Positions 22,885 to 35,490 of a stretch of DNA of 64,000 nucleotides are shown piece by piece. The notes beneath the pieces were generated by a model. That model was given only the letters and a program-made list of their open reading frames with translations. It was not told where the DNA came from and did no database searches. Positions within the stretch are counted from its first letter, which is position 1. Each line of letters begins with the position of its first letter. The stretch comes from Allium sativum (taxonomy: Eukaryota; Streptophyta; Magnoliopsida; Asparagales; Amaryllidaceae): contig CM060910.1 of assembly GCA_030737875.1 (NCBI GenBank), positions 68,270,501 to 68,334,500 on the forward strand, read 5' to 3'. Position numbers and translations under genes: made by a program.

Positions 22885-24137
22885 ATCTCCCCCACTTAAA
22901 ACTTTTCGTCCCCGAAAAGGGACAAAGTCGAATGTGGATTCATTAACCAACTCTACTTTCAATCTGGCTTGCATTCTTCAATTTTTCAGTTTCTAAGAAT
23001 TTTCAAATTCTTCAAAAATTTGGCTAACACCCTAAATTTTTGAAAATTTTCGCCATAACCTCCTTTGTATGGGGAGGGGTTTGGAAATTTATTGGGCCGT
23101 ATTAGGTACCCAATAAATTCTAACAGGCATGCACATATTTATAGTGATATATTACGGTGTCCACAGGGGAGTGTGTATAGATCATAACTCCAGAGAATAA
23201 ATTCTCGTCACCCTATAAATGGTTTTTGTGCCTTAATGACCAGAGAGACGTGTTTATTGTCATCTCTAGACCCGTGTGGGGTTTTTATTAATCTGGAAAT
23301 TTACCGTTACATTTTATATGGTTCATATCAGTCATCAGTTCAACCTGTAATATATAGTCATCGCCATACAAGCCTCTCGCTCGTATGGTAAATCTTCAAC
23401 CTCTTCACACAAGCCCCAAATGCTTATGTGGTATAAGATGAAGTATGCCTATCTTCAAGAAGTATGCCATGTAGCGTAGTTCAAAATTAATTGTTACTAT
23501 TCTACGGCGACATTTATTATTACACAAAGAACAACCAGCACTCTGCATCCAATGGCATTCACAGGAGTTGATATAATAATAAAATTGTGCATCCAACTCA
23601 TTAAGGTTTACCTATTTGTCGGGCACGAAATAAATTCTTTACTCAACAGCTAATCCAATTACCTGTTCAAACATATATATTACACATGTATATATTTCTA
23701 TCATTTTTTTTTAAATCAGTTCCATACGTGATTTTACCGAATAAATTCTACCATTCATTCTCTTATTGATTAAATTAACTATCGTTCTAATAATTTAATT
23801 AATCAAATTCACAATCACATCACACAAACAACAATCAATTTGTTTTTAACTTTTCAAAAATATATCTTTTATATATTCAAAAGTTATATTTCTAAAACCA
23901 GACTATATATATAATCAAAAGTACGTTATTTATAAACATATAACTTCAACTCGTTCTGGGGCACTTCTGACCCCATCTCTAACGAGTTATTCCGATTCTG
24001 CTATACTCATACTAGGATATTGCTGATCCTATCTATAATGAGTTATTCATCCTAGAACACTAATGGTTCTATCTCTGACGAGTTCGTTAATATGTTATAT
24101 TCCAGAACTAAGCTTAACCAAAGCTCTGATACCACGC
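22885..24137 (-). other. Interior of the giant-LTR element, non-coding
   Basis: Starts with the polypurine tract (plus strand ATCTCCCCCACTT, 22885-22897) and ends with the primer site. No Gag, protease, integrase or polymerase motif was seen in any frame. Short repeats of the type GAGTTATTC / CTATCTCTAACGAG occur near 23940-24090. Confidence 0.8.
24123..24134 (-). other. Primer-binding site of the giant-LTR element
   Basis: TGGTATCAGAGC on the minus strand, a perfect match to the usual initiator-tRNA complement, three bases from the LTR. Confidence 0.88.
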
Positions 24138-27100
24138 TGTGACGACCCCAAAACCCCGTACGACGGTGTCAAGGGTAATCTTTGGAATATAACACACAAA
24201 CGGATAATAGCAAAACAGAAATAAATAAATAACCAAATAATGTACAATAGAATACACTGGATAAACGTAATCATCAGAGTTACACAGTATACAGGATCAT
24301 ACTTAGTACAAATACAGTTCTGCTATACATGAATGTCTACAGCGGAAAACAAACATAATATGTACAATAGGAGCTGAACATCATAAAAAGAGATAAATGA
24401 TAGAATCCATCTTCAGCTCCAGCTATCCAGAAAGAGCCTGTTAAAACCTGAAGACAAGGCTGCCCGTGTAGAAATAAGGGCACCCGAGTTTGCAAGTGAA
24501 ACAAACTACGAGTCAGTCATGGGACTGGTATGAGAAATCTACTTAACACATCATATAATTTGGCTAATCACAGTACCACGCCACTTTTGTGGAACGGGTT
24601 TACTCCATTGGATTGCCAGTGCTTAAAACAAGTAAATCTTTTAAACATCGCAATGCTTTTTATAAAAATGAAGCCGATATAAGACTCAAGTCTCATCACA
24701 CAATGCAACGCAAACCGGAGGATAGAGTTTTACCTTATACCGACAAGATATGCTTAATAAATGTAAAGTAAAACCACTTAAAATGTAAGTTTTGTCGTTT
24801 AATTCTTAATTAGACTCCAACTGTAAATTAGTAAGAGAACGATTCACTAAGTATTAACCCCGAAGGCCGAAACCAACATCAGACCAATACCCAGGAAACC
24901 ACCCATCTTAGCTCGTTTCCAGTTTGTTTCTAATTTTATAAACAATCATAAATATCAATCATAGACGACATAAGCGTCCCATGCCACTATGTCGGCAAAT
25001 ATAAGTTTACAATCAAAACCGCACGATCATGTATTTGGAAATTGGATTTACATCATGAACCAAGGCAAAAGATAGTCCTTACCGAATTCGAGACTCTGTA
25101 GCCGGAGCCTTCGGAACAGCCGCAACTGCACCTTGGAGCGACAGGGCCGGTCCACTCGATGTGGATTATAGAGCCTGAACAATGCGTTTCCCCTCCCTTT
25201 GGGGCGTAAATGAGCCAACGAATGACTCCATCGGTCCCGGATCGACCGATATAACCGAGGCGCCTCGCAACAGCAACAACCACACAGGTGAAAATAATAT
25301 AAATGTCAGCCAGTTTAAGCACCGACACCACCTCTAGCTAGAAAGAAACGCATGTCCTCCCTGAGGTCCTCTCCCGTTTCAGGCTCATACCGGGGTGTGA
25401 GGCTCGCGAATTCACGTTATACACAAAGCTATGCCACACAGGCCGTGCTTTGATCATCAACCACAAGACTTTGCTTTTCAACAGAAGCCATGATCACGAC
25501 ATCTTAGCATGCCATACAGGCAATTCACACCATGCAACTGATGGCTATCAATCACACAGAATGAAATCCAATGTCAGACACGCAGTCCATTTACAAGTCT
25601 GTTTTGGGTCTGAACGAAACTGGAGGCACTTTATACCTCGCATACCCATCGATCTCCACGTACGTCTGGACGATCACCACTCATTATCCATATTTCGGGA
25701 TGCCTCCCAATCAGGACATCAGTTATCTTCCAACCGAGGTGAAGATCTCCAGTCTTCAACCACCGTCTTCATCATCGACTTCTTATCGTCGATTCAGTTA
25801 TTCAGAATTGGATAAACCCGGTCTTTCTGAGCAACTCGCGTATATAATAAAAAAGTGCTACACAAACACAACATATGCCTTATTCCAATTCATCAGTCAC
25901 TAACTGTAAATTAGTAAGAGAACGATTTCCCAAATATTAACCCCGAAGGCCGAAACCAACATCAGATCAAAACCCAGGAAACCATTCGACTTAGCTAACC
26001 TTCAGTTAGTTTATAAATTTCACATTCAACCATTAAATATCCAATAAACCAGGTAAATTCGGTTTATTTCCATTCCATATCGTTTATAATATTTTATAAC
26101 GATTTATCGCTATTTTTATTCATTTAAAAATAGCCAATTTATTCAAACGACGCTTCGAGTGATAACGCGGCCATGGCGCTGTTTTTCTTCAGATTTGATT
26201 TACACATATCTGAAAATCTAACCGTTGGATCTCCACAAAATTTATATCATTAGAAAAATCTTTTCAAACGAATCAACAGTTCCAGTTTTGGGATAATCCG
26301 ACGGTCGAATCTCCCGGTACACTCGTTTGAAGTTTCGATTTCAAAATACGAACTGCAACGTCATTATTCGATTTAATTCAATTATATTTATATGTATATA
26401 AATTTAATCGATTCTAACGCTGTTTTTCTTCAGATTTGAATTAAACATTCCAGACAATCCAATCGTTGGATCTTCACAAAGTGGGTGTCGTTGGAAAGAT
26501 ATTTCCATAGCGAACCCAACGGTTTTGGTTTCGGGAAAATCCGGATGGTCGGATCTCCCGCACTAATCGTTTGAAATCACGGTTTCCAAACACGAACTGC
26601 AGCTTCGTTATTCGATATATTTTAATTGTATATATATATATAAATATAATCTATTCTTCGATTTCAAAACCATATTCTTTTCATACCTTTGATAAAAATG
26701 ATATTTTTATCCAACAGACATTTATTTCGACACTTCACTGTTTTTAACAATTCATGTTTATAATAAAAATGTGATTTTTATTGTAAAACAATTTATTTCA
26801 AAACACGACTATTTTATATAGTTCATATAGATGATAAAAATGTGATTTTTATTATAAAACAATTTATTTCAAAACACGACTATTTTGTATAGTTCATATA
26901 GATGATAAAAATATGATTTTTATTATAAAACAATTGATTTCAAAACATGACTATTTTATATAGTTCATATAGATGATAAAAATATGATTTTTATTATACA
27001 ACAATTTATTTCAAAACATGAATGTCGTTCAACACATGAATTTCTATTCAACACATGAATTTCTATTCAACACATGAATTTCTAATCAACACATGAATTT

Positions 27101-28622
27101 CTATTCAACGCGTGAATATAGTTTCAACACATGAAAATAATTCTAACACATGAATATTATTCAAAATTTCGGCAGCATAACGGCAGGGTAGTTAAAACCG
27201 GGGACGTCCCTAGTACGGCTCCTCGCTCTACCTTAAAGCCTCGCAACTTTTGACAATGGGGATTTCATGCATCTAGTTCGCACGCAGGCAACATGTTATT
27301 TTTTTTTCTTTTCCACAAACTAATCCTATGTGGTTTCAACCAAATAATTCTCAACCATAAACAGGTATTTTTCAACCACAATCAATCAATTTCAACCACA
27401 AACAATTCTAATCAACCATTCACTATCAACCAATTTTCACACCAATCACAACCAATAAATATCATCCATGGTTTGTGGATGAGTGGTGTATATATATAAG
27501 TATATTTCACTTCACTTCAACACATATATAATTTTTACAACGCATATATAACTTACATATCGAACGTACAACTTATACAACACTTATACATGAGGTGTAC
27601 AATGCTTATATAACTCATACATCGACTATATAATTTATACATCATCGCTTTCCATATCGTTTATAATTTAGAAATCTCATATTGGGTTCCACTCCACCAA
27701 AAATAGCAGAAGGCTCAGAAAAATATCCGGTCTCTTCTAGAATGTAGAATACGTCCACACGAGTCCACTGTCTCTTGTTTCACTGAATTTCGTCAAGAAA
27801 CGAAAAGGATATGATTTTTACAGTGAAATCAAAAACTGTAGCGCTTTAAAGTGCTATTAAATAGTTTAATATAAAATCAGTCGTTACCTCTTTGATTTGT
27901 TCAAAACTAGGTTTCAGCTTTTCTCAAAATCCGTGTAGCGGTTGCTCGATCGGATTTCACCATGGGGTAGGGTCTGGAGAGGCGCACGTGCGCCTGGGAG
28001 GGGGTTCAGTTCGGTGGCTCCAGGCGGGCTCGGCGGCGATCCAAAGAGCGGATGTTCCCGGGGGTGATTCGAACGAAATACCTCACGAAAGAGGGAGTGC
28101 TTGGTATGGCTTTGAAGCTCGTCTCGAGCTCTTCAAAATCCTCAACTGGGTCGAGGTCTGAATCGAAGTGGTTTGGCCAGAAAATGGACGGGCAGGATGG
28201 AAGGGGTCTCCGTCGTTCGCGATGAGAGGGAGAGAGAGAAAGTGGGGAGAGAGAAAATGTTACTGGCCAATGAGAATTTTTTTATATTTATATATTTTAA
28301 AAATTCGAAAATACCCCTTATCTCATACGAACTCCAATCCAAACTCAACGACTGTCGTCCCTAGCTAAATACCCCTATTCTGAATACAATGGGATATGTT
28401 TCGTAGGCCCATTCGAATGTTTCAGTCAGTTTTCCTTCAAATTAAAATATAAAACATTCAATAATTATTTTGAACGTACATTTCAATTTGTCGGGGCCAC
28501 ATACTGATTCTAAAAATTCCAGAAAAATAAATCTAGCTATGTTTTGACGATACGGTCCCAACAAAACTAGTTTCATCGAATTCTGAGGTCGATTGAAAAG
28601 TGGCCCTTTTCTGGTCGATCCA
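24138..28622 (-). repeat. 5' LTR of the giant-LTR element, truncated
   Basis: Matches 17876-22354 throughout and stops at GGTCGATCCA. The remaining 530 bp present in the other LTR (22355-22884) are missing, and Copia-2 coding sequence resumes at once with CTAGTGTTG. Confidence 0.88.
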
Positions 28623-31493
28623 CTAGTGTTGTTACTCTTCATGCTAGGTTAGGTCATCCTTCTTTTAACAAAATGAAATGTATTCAAAATCTTTATCAGG
28701 CAGAATACTTAAGGATTTTACTTGTGAAGCATGTGTGTTAGGAAAACATCATAAATTTCCTTTTTCTCATTCTGATTCATATGCTGAATTCCCATTTGAT
28801 TTAGTACATGTTGATTTATGGGGAAAGTATCATATACTAGCCTTATGTGGTGAATCTTATTTTTTATCTATTCTTGATGATCACACAAGAAACACTTGGA
28901 CATATCTACTTCACTCTAAAGTTCAAGTAGCCTCTGTTATTAAAGATTTCATTGAATATGCCTTAACTCAATTTGAAAAGAAAGTTAAAGTTGTCAGATC
29001 AGACAATGGCACTGAGATTCAAGAATCTTGTAGAAATTTGTTTGCATCAAAAGGAATAGTTCACCAAAGATCTATACCAGGAAATCCACAGCAGAATGGT
29101 AGAGTTGAAAGAAAGCACAGACATTTGGTTGAAATAGCAAGAACAATTAGAATTCATGCGGGTATGCCATATACATTTTGGGGTGATTGTCTCTTGGCTG
29201 CTACTTACCTTATAAATTTGATGCCTAGTTCAGTTTTGGATTGGAAAACACCTTATGAATTGCTAATGAGTAGAACCCTTGATTGTGAACATCTTCGAGT
29301 CACTGGTTGTTTATGTTTTCTTTTCAAAAACCACATGATAAGTTTGCTGAGAAGGCTAAGAAATGTGTTTTAATTGGATATCCTTATGCACAAAAAGGAT
29401 ATAAATTGTATGATATAGAAACACATAAAATTCTATTCAGCAGAGATGTTCATTTTGTTGAGAATGTTTTTCCTTTTATCAGTAAATCATATTCTGTTCA
29501 TAGTAATGATTCTTCAACTGGAACTTCAGTTTTAGTTAATCCATCCTTAGATCAGAGTGATCTTGTATTTCAGAATTCAAATGATAATACAGATGGTCAA
29601 AATGAATCAGCGTTAATACCTTCTGATGTTTCTAATGACACAAATACTTCTCATAATGAAGATCAGTCATTACATGTTTCTTCCACAAGTGATGTTTCTC
29701 TTGCTCAATTATTACCCGCTAGAACTTCTTACAAAGCTTGTCAAATACCAAAGAAATTTAGTGACTGTTACTAGAAAGCTTCCTACTAGACAAGTAAATA
29801 AATCAATTTCATTTAATGGATTCAGTGAGTCATCTTTTTATCAACTTAATGACACTGAGTTGCACAGCTTAGCAAATGTGTTTTCTTCTTTTGAACCATA
29901 TTCTTATAATCAAGCCAAGTCGTTTCCAGAATGGGTAAATGCTATGAAACAAGAATTCGATGCTTTAGAACAAAATGATACTTGGCAGCTTGTTCAACTT
30001 CCTTCTGGTAAAAAACCTATTGCTTTCAAATGGGTTTTTAAAACAAAACTCAAGCCAAATGGTGAAGTAGAGAGATATAAAGCAAGGCTAGTTGCAAGAG
30101 GAAATAGACAAATTTTTGGTAAGGATTATAAACATACTTTTAGTCCTGTTGCTAAACTTACAACAGTTCGAATTGTGCTAGTTGTGGCTGTAGTTAGAAA
30201 TTGGTCAATACAACAATTGGACATTAATAATGCATTTCTGCATGGTTATCTTCAAGAATAGGTATATATTCATCCTCCTGTAGGCTATGATAAAGCACAC
30301 TCAGGACAAGTTTGTAAATTAAAGAAATCCATTTATGGTTTGAAGCAAGCTTCTCGATGCTGGAATCAAGAGTTAAGTAAGTTTTTAATAACATGGGGTT
30401 TTGTTCAATCAAAACAGGATTATTCTATGTTTCGTTTTAGAAGAGTCAATGATTTTGTTGTGCTAGTTGCTTATGTTGATGATTTGCTTGTCACTGGAAA
30501 TAATTCTTTTATCATTGATATACTAAAAGCTGATCTTCATAAAGCATTCACAATCAAAGATTTAGGAGATATCAAGTATTTCCTTGGAATTGAAGTCTCA
30601 AGATCAAGATCTGGAATTTTTTTTAAATCTGAGAAAGTATATTTTTGATTTACTTCGAGACTATAAACTGAAGGACTATAAATCAACAAGCTTTCCAATG
30701 CAGAAGGGTTTGAACCTTAGTAATTTTGAAGGAGAACTTCTGTTAGATCCTGAAATGTATAGGAGAATGATTGGTAAACTTTTATATTTAAATATGACAA
30801 GACCAGATATATATCTTTTGATGTTCAACAATTAAGTCAGTTTCTTCAATCTCCTCGAGTTCCTCATCTCAATGCAGCATTGTACATATTGAGATATTTA
30901 AAGGGTTCGATGAATTTGGGATTATCATTTCTAGCAAAATTTGATCTAATTCTTAATGCATACTGTGATGCAGATTGGGGAATGTGTCCTGATTCAGGTA
31001 AATCACTATCTGGTTATTGCATATTTCTTGGAAATGCTTTAATATCATGGAAAACAAAGAAGCAAAATTAAAGGTTGTTTCTAAGAGTAGCACTAAAATA
31101 GAATATAGAACTATGAGTTATGCAACTAGTGAAGTGGTATGGATTGAAGGTATATTGTCAGATTTAGGTGTGATTGTTTCAACTCCTATTGTTCTTCACT
31201 ATGATAATATGTCAGCCATGCACATAGCTCAGGACCCCTGATTTGATGAAAAAACTAAGCACATGAGGACTAAACATCATAAGCTAGATGTTCATTATGT
31301 ACGAGGAAACATACAATCAGGTTTTTTGGTTACAAAGTATGTGAAGTCTGGTTTGCAATTGGCCGATGTGATGACCAAGCCGTTAGGGTCTGATCAACAT
31401 AAAGCTTTAATACACAAGCTTGGAATGGTTTCTCTTTTCTCATGTCAAGAATTTCCTTCTTCTATGCAGGCCATTCTTGAGGAGGGGGTGTAA
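28623..31493 (+). pseudogene. Integrase, reverse transcriptase and RNase H of Copia-2, broken
   Basis: In order: integrase zinc region (CEACVLGKHHKFPF), catalytic core (SILDDHTRNTW, VRSDNGTE, NPQQNGRVERKH), reverse transcriptase (FKWVFKTKLKPNGEVERYKA, QQLDINNAFLHGYLQE, KSIYGLKQASRCW, AYVDDLLVTG) and RNase H (YCDADWGMCPDSGKSLSGYC, then HHKLDVHYVRG). The frame shifts near 29320 and 29760 and again in RNase H, and a TAG follows GYLQE at 30259-30261. The catalytic aspartates are still legible but no functional enzyme can be made. It ends just before the polypurine tract. Confidence 0.9.
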
Positions 31494-31696
31494 AGTTAAT
31501 AATCTGAGATGTTTCATACAGTAGTGCTTGTATTTCATATTGTATTCGGTTTTCTATTGTATTTGTATTTTGTATTTTGTTGTTTAAATGGGCTGGACTG
31601 TAAAAGCCCACTTGTTTGTATAAGTACTAAATACTTTGTATCGGTTTGGTAGCTTGAATATAAAAACATTTTACTTTGACTAAAGCTCTCTTCTCA
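31489..31696 (+). repeat. 3' LTR of Copia-2 (intact, 208 bp)
   Basis: TGTAAAGTTAATAATC...CTCTTCTCA, the reference copy that proves the Helitron insertion site in the partner LTR. It is short for a plant Copia LTR but within the Retrofit/Ale range. Confidence 0.9.
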
Positions 31697-31701
31697 CTAT
31701 A

Positions 31702-31960
31702 TAATTGAGCTAAACTTATGAAGTTCAGCTCCAATACATGCCTAACTTGTTTGAGTACTCAAGTAGGCTTTTATTGGAAGTGGCGGTTCAAACTGATCAG
31801 TTGGCCGTTGTAAAATACTGTAAAAAGACTGATAATGATAATGTTATACTATGCAAAATTGTATGAAAACTCTGAAGTTGCTCACAAGATGTCATAAAAA
31901 TTGAAAATAAAATGGGGAAAATAAACTTAAGATTAAGATGCAGTTTGGCTAACTCTGCAG
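31702..31960. other. Flank between Copia-2 and the ARF fragment
   Basis: No open frame or motif. It ends in a CTCTGCAG splice acceptor. Confidence 0.5.
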
Positions 31961-32382
31961 AATATTAGTAACACAAAATCTGAATCATAATGAATGTTTC
32001 CGAACAGTGAAAATCAATTCGACTCTCCTGCTATTAGCAATGTGCCTGAAAATTTAAGCATTAGATCATCACATGAAACCCAGAGCCGACAAACTAGAAG
32101 CTGCAATAAGGTGCACATGAATGGCATGGCGGTTGGGAGAGCAGTAGACTTGACAAAATATGACAATTGCCATGACCTCTTATGCATGCTTGAAGAAATG
32201 TTCAACATAGAAGGAGAATTGACCAGTGATATGAAAAAGTGGCAGGTTGTTTACACTGATGATGAAAATGACATAATGCTAGTTGGAGACAATCCTTGGC
32301 ATGAATTTTGCAGCATGGTGAGTAAAGTATACATGTAAACGTATGAGGAGGCGAAACAACTATCAAAGGCAAGACCGACAAC

Positions 32383-32431
<49 letters not shown>

Positions 32432-32499
32432 ATGAACACGAAGGAACAAACGTGAGCCATGATGACCAGACCTCAGTTGCTTATGATAAGGATTGCTGA
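31961..32499 (+). pseudogene. Auxin response factor 3' exon (PB1 domain), decayed
   Basis: After a TCTGCAG acceptor the frame reads the end of an auxin response factor: SRQTRSCNKVHMNGMAVGRA, VDLTKYDN, KKWQVVYTDDENDIMLVGDN, PWHEFCSMVSK. This is the Aux/IAA-type PB1 domain, which mediates ARF-ARF and ARF-Aux/IAA contacts; it keeps the invariant lysine face and the acidic D-x-D-x-D/E patch. The style is closest to the ARF1/ARF9 group. Stops at the exon start and a TAA at 32336-32338, inside the last PB1 strand, break it, though the same frame goes on with TYEEAKQLSKARPTT. A 45-base A-run then interrupts before an acidic tail ending at 32499. The B3 DNA-binding domain is absent. Confidence 0.8.
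32386..32430. repeat. Poly-A run of about 45 bases
   Basis: An uninterrupted A-run within the ARF remnant. The reading frame appears to resume beyond it, so it looks like expansion of an internal A tract rather than a retrocopy tail. Confidence 0.7.
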
Positions 32500-33690
32500 T
32501 TAGCTAAGCTCTTGATATGGTGGAACCAAATCAAACTAACGCTTTGAATTTCATCGCAAAACTTTCTCTATCTACATATATAAGTTTGTGGGCCAAAGGT
32601 GGGCCTGTGTATTTTAACTTTTGCAATGTGATTTGGTTTTGTTGATGCATGAATGAAGGCAAAAATAGGAAAGTGATGGGTTGTCATTATATTTTTGGAG
32701 GGACATGCATTTTTTAGTTAGGATGTCTTCTTTTTAGTGGAAGACGAAGATAAAGAAAGCCAGTAGAGCTTTTTCCCTCTTTGTGTTCCTCCTTTTATTA
32801 TACTATATATAATATGATATATGAATCATGATGCTGGGTCATTATAATTTATGGTATGCAAGTTGAGGACGCCTCCTTGAGTTTTCAATTCTATGTTTGA
32901 TGTTATAATTTGGGTTCCTTGTCTTCCCTATTCAGTTCAACTAATTGACGACAACATAAATTTTGACATCGTTTGACATACATGTGAAGAGGTGAAATAT
33001 TTTCTTTAAGGTTGGTAACTTTGTACTTAAAAATAAGTGGGAAAAAGGACAGATGAAATAGCTAACAAAACGTTTGAATGGTAAAATCATTGATCACTTC
33101 AAGTTTTCGAAGTCATCGACAACCACCTATCACAGTCCATAACACTATTAAATTAAATACAGTTAAAACATGTTTGCCTAAAAATATATCAAACTATGGA
33201 AAAACTGAATATTGGGAGTAGTTGTCTGTACTGTCTGTTTAGCATAGATATGGAAACTATATTAATGCATAATAATAAATACAAAGAAAAAAAGAAAACT
33301 ATGACGGGAACAAACTGCATAAAATATCACATACCTGGACATCAAGTTGACTTGTTTAAATCAAGTTGAGACATCGCAGTAAAGTGTCCAACATAATTCA
33401 TAAAGAACAAGAGCCTACATGCACCGTGATATTAACAACCAAAGCAAACTTATTTTTTTATCGCATGGGGTTTGAAGATATGTATCTGCAATAATCAAAT
33501 GCTATGCATAAATTAAACATACATCATAAAGATTAAAAACATGCCAGAAAGAAATCGCTTACCGATTATAAGAAAAAAAGTACACATCTTCTATATTAAA
33601 AAAAGGTTGTATCACAGTATCACAAGGAGTTAAATTAGCATATAAGCTGTATACAAAGAAAGAGTAAAACCAAACTCCTATCTCCTATGG
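32500..33690. other. Non-coding stretch, nothing recognised
   Basis: AT-rich, no supported gene, no repeat boundary found. Confidence 0.5.
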
Positions 33691-33930
33691 ATATCCAAAT
33701 GGGCAAAAGAAGGTTTGTCTCCGACCGCAAACCTTCTTATTTGTTCTTGGTTCCTCATTTGACTATATGCATTTTTTGATGACGTGGGATAATTAAGCAT
33801 GGAATCAAGTATCTATTTTTTAAGCGGTTGGGTTACACAAAAATACAATTGACTGTATATATGCCTACATGGATCATGTGAACAAAATTTATAATTTCAA
33901 CTTTCAAACATGATATGCAACTGATTTTTA
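33691..33930. repeat. Partial outlying copy of the 46-63 kb repeat segment
   Basis: Matches the part of the array segment that follows the core (AAACCTTCTTATTTGTTC, then GATGACGTGGGATAATTAAG, then GGATCATGTGAACAA). The core itself is absent. It shows that the array family extends at least 11 kb to the left of Copia-3. Confidence 0.75.
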
Positions 33931-34036
33931 ACGCAATTTAGTGTATTTCATATGATGCAAAAGACTTGTGAAATTTGCAGAGGGTCGGGGCTACTACTGA
34001 AAAAGATTTCTACATCCACCATTCCAACTTCGATAG

Positions 34037-34040
<4 letters not shown>

Positions 34041-34073
<33 letters not shown>
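34041..34073. repeat. AC dinucleotide microsatellite
   Basis: About 16 uninterrupted AC units. Confidence 0.9.
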
Positions 34074-34075
<2 letters not shown>

Positions 34076-34265
34076 ACCTTAAAAGAGTTTTGTTAACTTT
34101 GTTGATTTAGGTCAGTGAAAATTTCTTAGTTGGATTTTTACCATGGCAAATCGTGGAAGATGTTTTTTATAAAGAAATTTTTATCCTTATTATATTTTAT
34201 GTGTATAATATGCGGTCTATAACTAACGAGATCAAATCTTTGTACCCAAATTCCTCTGTCTCCAT

Positions 34266-34377
34266 GTATCTAACCAATCAGGAATCCTGATTTTCAGTTT
34301 TTTGCAATTAAGTCAAAAAGAGAAAGATGACTTAATTGCAAAAAGGTGAAAATTAGGGGTCCTGATTGGTTGGATAC
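34266..34377. repeat. Fold-back element or hairpin with about 48-bp arms
   Basis: The left arm (GTATCTAACCAATCAGGA ... GCAATTAAGTCA) and the right arm (TGACTTAATTGC ... CCTGATTGGTTGGATAC) are imperfect inverted repeats around a loop of about 12 bp. Weaker complementarity extends a further 30 bp on both sides (GATCAAATC against GATTTGAT). It looks like a small fold-back MITE. A small-RNA precursor is an alternative. Confidence 0.7.
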
Positions 34378-35487
34378 GGGATTTGATTTCATGACTAACA
34401 AGCACCAGTACATTAAATCTTGTTTGTATTAATGCTTGATTATTAATACATGATTTTGTGTCATAGTATTATATAAATATTTGTGTTAAATACTCCGTTA
34501 AATTTACGGGTAGGTTCGTATATAGCACATGAAGTTTATAAAGATGAAATATTTGACAAGAGCGTGGATACATTCTCATTGTCTCATTATATATCAGATC
34601 TTCACCTAAACTCTTGTTCTGGTGCCTAAGTCCACTTATTGGTTATTATGATCAACTGTAGTATATATTTTCCCCTATATATGGTGGTTTTATTATCGGC
34701 TATATTCCTCACTTTTATTTTTGGACTTTTCGTATATTCTCTAAAATTACAACTGATTCTAGATGGATGAAGGAAGAGCTCCATTTCACTGGTTCTGATA
34801 CAACCATCGTCTTAGGCCTCCTTTAGGATATAAATTGACAAAAATTACCCTATTGAACTCAAGGAGTATGCATAGATTTAACTTGTAACTATAATATGTA
34901 TAACTTAGTTTTATGTAACCGGTATATGATTCTGTAGTAATATACGAAGTAGTGATACAATAGAGTTAATTTGCATGGTTGTTAGTCTTTAATTTCACTT
35001 ATGTTTCTTATCGACTATTTATTTAATTTTCATTCCTTGGTTATTTATAATCAAGGCATAATCGGTACTCCATTGTGATTCATTTCCCTAGAGATGTCTG
35101 CCTGGGATGCAACTTGTGGAGGTTCGAACAACACTTGGATATTCTTCGACTCCTCTTCTCTTAATTCTGGCTTACTTCCATTGCCTATTTACCTTTAGAG
35201 CTAATTACTACATAGTAAGATCTACTTTGTTTTTGGATTAGTGGTTATTAGGATCTAATATTTTGGATATGAAATGCTTCACATATATATAGAAATATTG
35301 GATTGTGCTTTATTTTTATCTTTTTTCCCATTCTCCAGTGGTTGTATATGGAGATGGTTTGTCTAAACTGGATATATATCCATATGTTTTTAAAATGGCA
35401 ATGAGTGCAAATTATGTTTCAAGAAAAGCATCATTCCATGTGCCTTGCTTGAATATCCAAAAAATCAAAATGTTGTTTCATAGTTGA
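34378..35487. other. Non-coding stretch, nothing recognised
   Basis: No supported gene. It ends with the CAT target duplication of the CACTA element (35488-35490). Confidence 0.5.
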
Positions 35488-35490
35488 CAT

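Larger units (their letters stand above)
17876..28622 (-). mobile_element. Non-autonomous giant-LTR retrotransposon (LARD-like), nested in Copia-2
   Basis: Two long direct repeats, 17876-22884 (5,009 bp) and 24138-28622 (4,485 bp, incomplete), flank a 1,253-bp interior. On the minus strand the LTR starts TGTAACAACCCG and ends GGGGTCGTCACA. A tRNA-iMet primer site (TGGTATCAGAGC, plus coordinates 24123-24134) lies three bases inside the 5' LTR, and a polypurine tract AAGTGGGGGAGAT abuts the 3' LTR. The interior codes for nothing recognisable, so the element depended on another (probably Ty3/gypsy) for its proteins. LTRs longer than the interior are unusual. The LTR copies differ by several percent, so it is older than Copia-1. 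Confidence 0.85.
13786..31696 (+). mobile_element. Old Ty1/copia element with nested insertions (Copia-2)
   Basis: The outer element is bounded by CTATA direct repeats at 13781-13785 and 31697-31701. Its LTRs are 13786-15767 (207 bp once the inserted Helitron is removed) and 31489-31696 (208 bp). It has a primer site at 15768-15780 (TGGTATTGTAGCC, two or three changes from the tRNA-iMet type) and a GAGGAGGGGG polypurine tract before the 3' LTR. Coding parts are 15858-17246 and 28623-31493. The Gag style (DPYYLSNSDHPG) points to the Retrofit/Ale lineage. Several stops and frameshifts show it is dead. Removing the inserts gives an element of roughly 5.4 kb. Confidence 0.9.

Noticed and set aside
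31961..32430. Processed retrocopy of an ARF transcript with a poly-A tail
   Set aside because: The fragment begins at a splice acceptor, has no 3' untranslated region before the A-run, and an open acidic tail continues after it. An internal A-tract expansion fits better.
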